From Streptomyces justiciae (GTDB lineage Bacteria; Actinomycetota; Actinomycetes; Streptomycetales; Streptomycetaceae), in NCBI RefSeq assembly GCF_015163075.1, contig NZ_JADDXU010000030.1, positions 1 through 64,000 of the forward strand: a stretch of DNA of 64,000 bases, written 5' to 3'. Below are positions 7,805 through 15,900 of this stretch, piece after piece. The notes beneath the pieces are model-generated. The model had not been told where the DNA came from and ran no database searches. It saw nothing but the letters and a program-made list of their open reading frames with translations. Position 1 is the first letter of the stretch, and each line of letters opens with the position of its first letter. Both the position numbers and the translations under genes were made by a program.

Positions 7805-9070
7805 ATGAGTATGCCAGCCACCTCAAGCGACCGAGCCAAGGTCGTCTCCAAGCTGCCGGGATGGCTCCGGCAGAACCTCAAAGTCAGAACTGCCCAGCTC
7901 GGTATCGAGATTCAGACGGCCGTCGAGCAGGGCATCACCGCCTGGTGCGAGCTGGCCTCGGCCACCGCAACGGTCGACACCGCTGGAGCCGAGTCCTTCT
8001 CCACCTTCCTGCCGCCGGGCCAGTGGGAGGAGTTCCGGAGGATCGCGGAGGACCGTCGCGTATCCCTGATTCAGGGGCTCGCCCAGTCCGTTCAGCTCTG
8101 GCTCGACACGAACCCCGCGCCCGATGTCCAGCGTCCGGCCATCACCCGCCGCATCGTCGTCTGCAACCAGAAGGGCGGCGTAGGCAAGACCGCCATTACG
8201 GCGGGAGTGGGTGAGGCCCTGTCAGAGGACTCCAACCGACTCTTCCCCGTGCGCGTCGCCAAGGCCCTGGTCTCCGCACTCCGTGCCGGTGAGGCCGAAG
8301 CCGATGCGGCTGCTGTCGACAGCGACCCGCTCGATGTCGAGAAGCTTCCTGGGCATGGGCTCCGTGTCCTGCTCGTCGACTTCGACCCCCAGTGCCACCT
8401 CACCAACCAACTGGGCGCCGCTCCCCTGGCCATGAACGGTGACAGCCTCACCAACCACATGGCCGGCGACCCCAAGGGCGAGCTGAAGGACCTGATCGTC
8501 TCGGTGGACGAGGACAACTTCGGCGGCCGGTTGCATCTGCTGCCCGCATGCCATGACGCCTTCCTCCTCGACGTCCGACTGTCCGCGGTCCGCGCCCGCG
8601 AGGCGGCTCTGGAGCGGGCCCTTCTGCCGCTCGAAGCCGATTACGACGTAGTGATCGTGGACTGCCCGCCCAGCCTCGGCCTCAGCATGGACGCCGCCGC
8701 CTACTACGGACGCCGACGGGATGGCGAAGGGCCGGGCCAGTCCGGTGCCCTTATCGTCGTCCAGGCCGAGGACAGCTCCGCCGACGCCTACGACCTGCTG
8801 ACGAACCAGATAGAGGATCTCCGTAACGACCTCGCCCTCGACATCGACTACTTGGGCATCGTCGTCAACCTCTACGACGGCCGACGTGGCTACATCGCCA
8901 CCTCGTCCCTGCAGGGCTGGGTCGACATAAAGGATCCGCGAGTCGTGGGCCTCATCAACGACCTCAAGGAACAGAAGGAAGCCGTCCGCATGAAGCAGCC
9001 GCTGCTGAGCTATGCGCCGGCCTCGCAGCAGGCCATCGCCATGCGTGCACTGGCACGGGAGATCTCATGA
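7805..9070 (+). CDS. parA: ParA-family partition ATPase
   Basis: A 421-residue ParA/Soj-type ATPase that should drive segregation of this replicon. An N-terminal ~115-residue extension (RSSDRAK.., QTAVEQGITAWCEL) precedes the deviant Walker A, NQKGGVGKTA (about 124-133). After it an insertion of about 50 residues comes before RVLLVDFDPQ (Walker A'). VIVDCPPSLGLSMDAA is the Walker B region, and IDYLGIVVNLYDGR matches the late ParA motif. The extension is typical of type Ia plasmid ParAs, which also repress their own promoter; the palindromes upstream (7541-7571, 7702-7718) would be suitable operators. It overlaps parB by 4 bases (ATGA). Confidence 0.92.
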   Translation: MSMPATSSDRAKVVSKLPGWLRQNLKVRTAQLGIEIQTAVEQGITAWCELASATATVDTAGAESFSTFLPPGQWEEFRRIAEDRRVSLIQGLAQSVQLWLDTNPAPDVQRPAITRRIVVCNQKGGVGKTAITAGVGEALSEDSNRLFPVRVAKALVSALRAGEAEADAAAVDSDPLDVEKLPGHGLRVLLVDFDPQCHLTNQLGAAPLAMNGDSLTNHMAGDPKGELKDLIVSVDEDNFGGRLHLLPACHDAFLLDVRLSAVRAREAALERALLPLEADYDVVIVDCPPSLGLSMDAAAYYGRRRDGEGPGQSGALIVVQAEDSSADAYDLLTNQIEDLRNDLALDIDYLGIVVNLYDGRRGYIATSSLQGWVDIKDPRVVGLINDLKEQKEAVRMKQPLLSYAPASQQAIAMRALAREIS

Positions 9071-10218
9071 GCAAGGCCGACCAGCTGGGAGCCGGACGCT
9101 TCGGGGGAGGGACCCGGCCCGTCAGTGCCCGGCGAGCTGCCATCGGCGCGGCCACCGGCGTGCCGACCGACGGGGTCGCTCCTCCGAACCGACTTCCCAT
9201 CACCCGCATCAGCCCCAACCCCGAGAACCCCCGCACCTCGCTGGGTGATCTGACCGAACTCGCGGACAGCCTCAAGGAGCACGGGCAGAAGCAGGCCATC
9301 ACGGTCATGAACCGTGACGCCTACATCAAGGCCAACCCCGCCCGGGCGAACGACCTCGAGCCCGACACCACCCATGTCGTCGTGGACGGCAGCAGCCGAC
9401 TGGCCGCCGCGCGTGACGCAGGCCTGACCCATCTCAACGTCATGGTCGACGATGAGCAGGGGAGTGATGGCGACGCCATCCTGGAGTCCGCCCTCGTCGC
9501 CAACATCCACCGCAACGACCTCGATCCTCTGGACGAGGCGAAGGCGCTTCAGCGGCTGCTCGCCATTCACGGGTCACAGGTCAAGCTGGCCAAGCGGCTC
9601 AGTAAGTCTCAGGGCTGGGTGTCCCAGCGTCTCGCGCTGCTCAACCTGAGCCCGGAGCTTCAGGCGGCAGTGGGGGAGGAGCCCGTCGAACTCCTCCGTT
9701 CCGTGGCCAAGGAACCCCACGACCGGCAGGAAGCCGCTCTTCAGGAGCTCAAGGCCGAACGCGCCCGCAAGGAGGCGGAACGGCGAGAGCCGCCGCCTGC
9801 CCCCGCACCGGAAGTCCCTGACGTTCCTCAGGTGCTCGACGAACCGGAACCGGTTGAGGAAGCGGTCCCCGAGCCGACACCCGCGCCAACCGCAACTCCC
9901 CAGCCGACAAGGGGTGCACCGCCAGCCGTCGACTCAACGCCGGTGGCGGCGAAGCCGTTTGAGCCCCCGGCGCAAGCGGCGAAGAAGGACGCACCGGTGA
10001 AGTCGGGGGAGACCGTGCCCGATCCCCGGGCCTCCGACAGTGTGATCGGAGACGTGGATCAGGACCAGGCCGAGTCCAGCACTGCTCGCCGACTCCCTTA
10101 TGAGGACGGCGCGTTCATCGCCATGCATCTCATCCAGAAAATGAGCGACGCCGAGTTCGACAGGATGCTCGACATCCTCAATGAGCATCAGAGCCAGCGC
10201 CTCGGATCCCGAACCTGA
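9067..10218 (+). CDS. parB: ParB-family partition protein
   Basis: A 383-residue protein coupled to parA by an ATGA overlap. The N-terminal ParB/Sulfiredoxin-like domain (about 35-140) has RISPNPENPRTSLGDLTELADSL and HVVVDGSSRLAAARDAGL. The position that is usually GERRxR, part of the CTP-binding motifs, reads GSSRLA here. The central helix-turn-helix (about 170-200) has VKLAKRLSKSQGWVSQRLALLNL. A long Pro/Glu-rich linker (about 235-330) leads to a short C-terminal dimerisation-like segment. Expected to bind centromere sites; the CTATTACGSCGTAATAG palindromes around the operon are the best candidates. The departure from the GERR signature leaves CTP dependence open. Confidence 0.9.
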   Translation: MSKADQLGAGRFGGGTRPVSARRAAIGAATGVPTDGVAPPNRLPITRISPNPENPRTSLGDLTELADSLKEHGQKQAITVMNRDAYIKANPARANDLEPDTTHVVVDGSSRLAAARDAGLTHLNVMVDDEQGSDGDAILESALVANIHRNDLDPLDEAKALQRLLAIHGSQVKLAKRLSKSQGWVSQRLALLNLSPELQAAVGEEPVELLRSVAKEPHDRQEAALQELKAERARKEAERREPPPAPAPEVPDVPQVLDEPEPVEEAVPEPTPAPTATPQPTRGAPPAVDSTPVAAKPFEPPAQAAKKDAPVKSGETVPDPRASDSVIGDVDQDQAESSTARRLPYEDGAFIAMHLIQKMSDAEFDRMLDILNEHQSQRLGSRT

Positions 10219-10245
10219 TTCTTCTTCATGCTGCCTCTGGCTGTT

Positions 10246-10289
10246 ACGGCTGTGGCCGGCACGAGAACTCTCGTGCCGGCCACAGCCGT
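10246..10289 (+). terminator. 21-bp perfect inverted repeat downstream of parAB
   Basis: Arms 10246-10266 and 10269-10289 are perfectly complementary with almost no loop, 28 bases after the parB stop. It is the expected terminator of the parAB operon. The remainder of the 10219-10644 gap holds palindrome copy 4 and G-rich DNA with no supportable gene. Confidence 0.7.
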
Positions 10290-10295
10290 CTCTAC

Positions 10296-10312
10296 CTATT
10301 ACGGCGTAATAG
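10296..10312. promoter_or_regulatory. Palindrome CTATTACGGCGTAATAG, copy 4, downstream of parB
   Basis: Identical to copy 1. It sits immediately after the parAB terminator, about 330 bases from the next gene. A site downstream of the operon fits a centromere-like (parS) role better than an operator role. Confidence 0.75.
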
Positions 10313-10644
10313 GTCGGCCGGGCAGCAGGTCCCGCTCTCCACCTTGGGGCGAGGCCCCGTCCGCTTGGGCCGGGGCTGGTACCCCGTCAGCCTCCTTGTG
10401 CCGGGTTCACAAGCGGATGGCGTGGCTGAGCCGAGTGGGGGCTGACCGAGGCATACGCGCGCCCCGGCGACCGCGTACTGGTACGTCGTGGCTGGCTTTC
10501 TGTGAGGCGGGAGCAGAGGGGGCGAGATGGTGTTGAGCGTTTTGGTCGGCGGGGGCGAGAGCGGGGTGGGGGAGTGGAGTACGGCGCTGTGTCACAAGGT
10601 AGGAGAGCGGCAGGCACACTCAAGGCTTGGAGCAGCGTGAAGCG

Positions 10645-10920
10645 GTGAAAGCAACGGCCGACATGACCGCCAACCAGCGTCTCGTCGTCATGCTTTACGC
10701 CCTGCACCCGACGGACCGGTCAGGTGCGGTTCTGGAGACCGCGGCTCAGCTGGCCAAGCTGGTCGGCATGGCGCCGCCTGTCTTCTCCAGGACACGGAAA
10801 CAGGTCATCGGGCTTGGCTGGCTGGAAGAGACCGAGAAGATCGGGCACATCAAGTACTACCGGATCACGCCGGGTCGGCTGGGGGAGCGAGTCGTCGTTC
10901 CTCTCCGCCGGGCCACCTGA
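10645..10920 (+). CDS. Small winged-helix DNA-binding protein
   Basis: About 91 residues. TANQRLVVMLYALHP looks like the first helix of a MarR/replication-initiator-type winged helix, AAQLAKLVGMAPPVFSRTRKQVIGLGWLEE is a recognisable helix-turn-helix, and HIKYYRITP forms the wing. It has no other domain. The start is uncertain: GTG 10645, TTG 10627 and ATG 10663 are all possible and none has a strong ribosome binding site. It follows the parAB operon and is followed by a large hairpin. A replicon-linked regulator is likely, but its target is unknown. Confidence 0.65.
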   Translation: MKATADMTANQRLVVMLYALHPTDRSGAVLETAAQLAKLVGMAPPVFSRTRKQVIGLGWLEETEKIGHIKYYRITPGRLGERVVVPLRRAT

Positions 10921-10933
10921 CGGAGCCATCTCA

Positions 10934-10994
10934 GGCGTCCCAGGGATCGCCCCTCATGTACGTCACGTCAATGAGGGGCGATCCCTGGGACGCC
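10934..10994. terminator. 24-bp perfect hairpin after the winged-helix gene
   Basis: Arms 10934-10957 and 10971-10994 pair perfectly over 24 bp, with a 13-base loop containing two CGTCA units. It starts 14 bases after the winged-helix gene stop. Its length exceeds that of most terminators. The rest of the 10921-11265 gap is comparatively AT-rich, holds a CGAACAGTTCG-like inverted repeat near 11090, and leads into the deformylase gene; I see no gene in it. Confidence 0.65.
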
Positions 10995-11265
10995 TTGTCT
11001 GCCGTAAGGGCAATGCCGCCGTTTGACGGACTGGCGTCTTGCCTGAATCTCGCAAAAGGCGCAGATGCCTAGCAATCGGACTCAATTCGAACAGTTCGAT
11101 TCTTCGCTCAGAACGATTCTCCCGTGAACGGCCTCATGGTGACCCGAGCGCCGTTCGCGCTCGTGCGATTTCCGTATGGGCTGTTTGTCCGGTCTCTGCT
11201 GTGCCCTTACTCACTCCGCGGTGATCGCGTGAACCTCGCACCGCTCGGGCTGCGGTTGTGCAGAC

Positions 11266-11898
11266 ATGGGAAGCAATGAACTCGCCGAGAAGGTGGCTCA
11301 ACTCCTCGAGAAGCCCGGGCCCTTGACTATTGTTCAGGCAGGCGATCCCGTACTCCGCCAGAAGATCGCTTTCTATGACGGCCAGCTCGACGACGACACG
11401 CTGGGCCGTCTGATCGCCAGGATGCGCGAGACGATGAGCGAGATCCACGGAGCTGTCGGACTGGCCGCACCGCAGGTTGGGCTTCCGCTCCGGCTGGCGG
11501 TGTTGGAGACGCCCGCAGAGTTCTCCGCCCGGCTGATCGAGCGGGGGCAGCAACCCGTGCCGTTCACCGTGCTGGTCAACCCCTCGTACAAGGCCATGGG
11601 CCGATCGCGGACGGCGAGCTTCGAGGGATGCCTGAGTATGGTCGGCTGGCAGGCCGTAGTGGCTCGGCCCGACCGGATCCGGCTGACCCGGGAGGACGAG
11701 ACGGGACGGCACCTGGTGGAGGCGTACGACGGACTCGGGGCGCGGATCGTGCAGCATGAGGCCGATCACCTCGACGGAATGCTCTACCTCGACCGTTCCG
11801 AGCTGCGCTCCTTGTCCACGACTGAGCAGGTTGTGGCGCGGTGGGGTGTCGCGGGAGTGACCGCCGCCTCTCAGCAGCTCGGGTTTGCGTTGCCGTAA
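11266..11898 (+). CDS. def: Peptide deformylase
   Basis: A 210-residue metalloenzyme that removes the N-formyl group from nascent proteins. All three motifs are present: GAVGLAAPQ (62-70), EGCLS (120-124, metal-ligand Cys122) and QHEADHLDG (163-171, ligands His164/His168, catalytic Glu165). The N-terminal extension of about 20 residues and the sequence between motifs 1 and 2 are typical of actinobacterial class I forms. Streptomyces chromosomes carry several def genes, so this is likely an extra copy; some extra copies confer resistance to actinonin-type inhibitors. It is flanked by a large hairpin upstream and a convergent LuxR gene downstream. No strong ribosome binding site precedes ATG 11266. 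Confidence 0.92.
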   Translation: MGSNELAEKVAQLLEKPGPLTIVQAGDPVLRQKIAFYDGQLDDDTLGRLIARMRETMSEIHGAVGLAAPQVGLPLRLAVLETPAEFSARLIERGQQPVPFTVLVNPSYKAMGRSRTASFEGCLSMVGWQAVVARPDRIRLTREDETGRHLVEAYDGLGARIVQHEADHLDGMLYLDRSELRSLSTTEQVVARWGVAGVTAASQQLGFALP

Positions 11899-11930
11899 CA
11901 GACACTGCCGAACCGGGAGTTGAGGGACCG

Positions 11931-12932
11931 TCAGAGCCAGCCGCGGCGGGCGGCCTGCCACGCCAGTTGCATGCGGGTGCCCGCGCCGGCGCGTGTCATC
12001 AGGCTCTGGATACGACGCTGGACGGTACGTCGGCTGAGGCCCAGCTGCGAGGCGATCGTCTTGTCGGCGACTCCGGCGACCAGCAGGGACAGGAGTTGGC
12101 CGTCGGCCGGTGACAGGGAGGGGTGTGCGCCGGTGTCGTCCGTGGTCAGGTCGGCGCCCTTTGCCGAGAGATGCAAGGGGACGGCGTTCTCCCAGTAGCT
12201 CTCGAACAGGGCGACCAGGGCATCGAGCAGACTGCTGTCTCTGACCAGGGCGGTGGTGGGCTCTCCGGGACTGCCGTGGGGGCCGCCGGGCACCAGGGGG
12301 AAGATGCCCACGGACCGGTCCGCTATCGCGAGGCGCAGAGGCAACCACGGGACGGAGCGGGCGAGTTCGCCTGCGCGTACGCCCGCTACAACGTTGTCAA
12401 TGGCCCCCTCGTCGTCGAAGAAGGCCTTCTCGTACAGCACGCGGTAGCGGACACCCCGGGCGAGGGCCTCGAACTCCTCCGTGTTGCTACCGGAGGGCAT
12501 GGCCACGTACTGGGCGCGGCAGAACCAGAGCATCTCCTCGCGGGCGTTGACCTGGATCTGCTTGAGCCGCTGGCGCAGCGCCTCGGCCCCGGTGATGACC
12601 TCCAGGAGCTGTCCGGCGTCGTGGCGGCGCGCTGTCTCGCGGTACGTCTCCAGCAGACGGCCCGCCTCGGCTCGTGCGGTGTCCAGCGCATCGGCGGTGC
12701 TTTTGATGCGGGGGAGGAGCGCCACGTCCGGGGGGACCGCCTGGAACATCCGGGGTGTGCCGTCGGTGTGGGTGGCGAGTCCTTGGCGCACCAGGGCTTC
12801 GAGCACCTGTGTGCTGTCGGTCCCGTTCAGACCGGTGCGGAGTGAGATGTCTTGGGCGGTGGTGCCACCCGATGCGACCAGGAGGCGGTAGACCGCCTCC
12901 TGGTCTGGTGAGACTCCCGCGGCTTCCAGCAT
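11931..12932 (-). CDS. LuxR-family regulator with TrmB-like N-terminal domain
   Basis: A 333-residue regulator. The N-terminal winged helix (about 10-65, AVYRLLVASGGTTAQDISLRTGL) is TrmB-like. A coiled segment and a PLD-like/TrmB effector region (about 110-240) follow. The C-terminal LuxR/GerE helix-turn-helix is LLVAGVADKTIASQLGLSRRTVQRRIQSLMTRAG (about 285-318). This architecture is common in Streptomyces next to subtilase-type exported peptidases. The S8 peptidase gene begins downstream on the same strand, with its own start 3.8 kb upstream of this gene, so co-regulation rather than a simple operon is likely. Confidence 0.88.
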   Translation of the reverse strand: MLEAAGVSPDQEAVYRLLVASGGTTAQDISLRTGLNGTDSTQVLEALVRQGLATHTDGTPRMFQAVPPDVALLPRIKSTADALDTARAEAGRLLETYRETARRHDAGQLLEVITGAEALRQRLKQIQVNAREEMLWFCRAQYVAMPSGSNTEEFEALARGVRYRVLYEKAFFDDEGAIDNVVAGVRAGELARSVPWLPLRLAIADRSVGIFPLVPGGPHGSPGEPTTALVRDSSLLDALVALFESYWENAVPLHLSAKGADLTTDDTGAHPSLSPADGQLLSLLVAGVADKTIASQLGLSRRTVQRRIQSLMTRAGAGTRMQLAWQAARRGWL

Positions 12933-12997
12933 CCCGAAGGTCTTCTCCGCTCATGGTGGCGTGGACAGTTCGAGGACTGTACTCCACGCCGTGACCG

Positions 12998-15900
12998 TCA
13001 GCCGCGTACCGCCCAGGCTCGGTGCACCGTCTGCTGGATGCTGTTGCCCGCGGTGTCCTGGGCGGTGACCCGGACGGTTGCGTAGGCGGTATCGCCGTTG
13101 TGGGGTGGGCGGTTGAGTGTGGCGCGGAAGGTGTTCCGGCCGTGGTCGCGGAGGTTGGCCGTGCGCCAGGTGCGGCCGTCGTCGTAGGAGATCTCCACGT
13201 GCATCTTCGGACGATGTGGGGCGGGGGCTCCGTCCTGGGCGCGGACGCCGATTATTACGCCGTAATAGCCCGACCCGGTAACGGTGTTGTGGGCGTCGAC
13301 CGGTACGGCGTAGTCGAGTTGGAGGAGGGGGAGTGCGGTGGGCTTGTCGGTGGGGGAGGAGCGGAAGGACCAGGTCGTCGCGGTCCTGGTGGCGTAGTCC
13401 CAGTCGGGGGAGGTGCGGGAAGTGTGGAGTTCCAGGCGGTAGTTGGCGGGGGCGGTCGGTACTTCGATGTCGGTCCAGGCGGTGTTGAGGTCGGTGAGTT
13501 CGGTGCCGTCGCGGTAGAGGGCCGCGGTGACGGTGTCCTGGGACGCCTCCGTGGTGCGGGTGCCGATGCCGCCGCCGTCGTCGGGTAGGTAGCGGGACCA
13601 GTGGCCGGGCTGGGAGTCGGTGAACTCCGGTATGCGCAGGCGCATGACGTTGCCCTGGCGCGCGGTCGGTTCGGTGGCGTTCACGGGAATCGACGGGCGG
13701 ACGACCGAACCCTGCCAGATCTCCTTCGCTGTGGTGCCGGCCCGGTAGGTGTGCGGGGTGTCGCGCATGCCGAGCGAGAGCGGTACGTCGGGGTCGTAGA
13801 CCGTGGTGTGGTGGACGAGGTGTTGCCAGGTGGTGTCACCGGCGCCGACGTACTCGGTGCGGGTGATGCCGGTGGGGACGTAGCGGTTGTACTGGAGCCA
13901 GGCCGTCTGCTGGTAGGGGCGGCGGGCGAAGCGCTGTTCCGCGGCCCAGCCGCTGCCGCCGTTGTCCGCGTACGTGGTGTGCAGTACGGCGCTGTCGCGG
14001 GCGGTGACGGTGTGGACGACGTGTTGGGGGATCTGCTGTCTGGCCACCTGCATGACGTCGTAGAGGTAGGGGCTGCGGGCCGTGCCGCGGAAGGTGAGTT
14101 CGGTGGTGCGGTGGTGGATGCGGGTCAGGATCTTGGCGCCGGTGGTGGCTCCGACGCGGATGACCGGCAGGGGGGAACGGTCGCCGTCGGGGGTCCAGCG
14201 GGTCCACGGGCTGTCGTCGAAGTGGATCAGCAGGACACCCTTGGCGCCGGCGGCCGCGATCTGTCGCAGTGCCTGGTCCGTGCCGGTGCCCTGCTGGTCG
14301 GTGAGGACCGCGAGTCGGCCGCGGAGGCCGCCGAGTTGCGGGGCGGCGGCGTCGCCCGCGTTCACGGCGCGCAGGGTGGTGCCGCGGTCGCTGAAGAGGG
14401 GCGAGTTCGGCATGTAGTAGGCGTTGAGGGGGTCGGGCAGGCCGGTGGCGCGGACTTGGAGGAGCGGGGCTACGAGCTGCCAGCGGGAGGCGAACTCGAA
14501 CGTGCCGTTGTGTACTTGGGCGGTCGGGCTGACGTAGAGCCGCTTGGCGATGTCGAAGAACATGGTGCCCTGGACCAGGGCGTGGCCGTCGAGTTCGCGG
14601 TAGGTCTGGTAGCTGAGGACTCCGCGCTGTTCTGCGGGGCGGGGGGTGCGGATCTCGACGGGGACGGTCTTGCGGGCGTCCACGGTGACCGTCGTGTCCT
14701 TGGTGACGTTCACCTCCGGCAGGACGACTTCGCGCAGTTCCTGACCGTCCTCGGCGGTGCTGAGGGAGGAGTGGCTGACCTGGTAGGTGCCTTCCTCGAC
14801 TTCGGCGATGCCGTGTTCGGGGTCGGAGTAGGGGACGAAGCCGGCGGGGCCCCAGATGAGGGGCTGTGCGGGGACGCGGGTGCCGTGCTCGTCGTACGTC
14901 CGTACCGTCAGCCGGTGGATGGGGCCGTGCACGATCAGGCAGAGCGTGGTGTGTACGGGCGCGACGGCGGCGTCGGTGGGGGTGGCGATTATGTAGCCGT
15001 AATAGGTGCCCTGGCCGGTCCTGGCCGGGTCCGTGGTGAGGGGGACGGTGGTGGTGCCGTGGGCGGGGACGGTGACGGTGGCGGCGAGTCGTAGGGCGTC
15101 CGGCGGGGCCGGGCGGCCTGCTGTGTTCGTCAGGCGGGGGGCCAGGTTGAGGGTGATGGCCTGGTCGGAGGTGTTGGTGTAGGTCAGGTCGAAGGTGCGG
15201 GCCGGGTCGGTGAGTTGGAAGGGACCCGGGGTGAGGGTGCCGGTCGCCGTGAGGGTGCCGAGGGCCGCCGCCGGGGCGTCGACGCGGCCGCCGCCCTGCT
15301 CGGTGACCTGCTGGCCGGTGATGGTGCGGGCGGTGCTGACGAGGGCGTCCTTGAGCCGGCGGCCGGTCCAGTCGGGGTGGCGCTGGGCCACCAGGGCGGC
15401 GGCGCCCGCGACATGGGGCGTGGCCATGGAGGTGCCGGAGTAGGCCACGTAGTACTGGTCGACGACGTCGCCCTCTGTGGTGCTCGCGGCGCGGGCCGCC
15501 ACGATGCCGACGCCGGGCGCGGTCACGTCGGGCTTGACCGCGCCGTCGCCGACGCGGGGCCCACGGCTGGAGAAGTCCGCGAGGGAGTCGTCCCGGTCGA
15601 TGGCGCCCACGGTGAGCGCCGACTCGGCCGCGCCGGGGGAGCCGACGGTGGAGGCACCGTCCCGGCCGCTGTTGCCGGCGGCGATCACGAACAGGGCGGA
15701 AGTGGTTCGGGAAAGCTCGTTGACGGCCTGGCTCATGACATCAGAGCCGTCGCTGGGCTGGTCAGAGCCGAGGCTCATGTTGATGACCTTCGCGCCCTGG
15801 GCTGCCGCCCACTCCATACCGTCGATGACTTGGGACTCGGAGCCCGAGCCGTTGTCGCCGAGCACCTTGCCGACGAGGAGGTCGGCCTCGGGGGCCACGC

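Noticed and set aside
14986..15007. Sixth copy of the palindrome in the subtilase gene
   Set aside because: Only the right half (CGTAATAGG) matches; the left half has 4 of 8 positions.
13601..15094. Long plus-strand frames (also 15215-16714) opposite the subtilase gene
   Set aside because: Gly/Val/Asp-rich antisense translation without domains; the minus strand carries the complete S8 catalytic triad in one frame.
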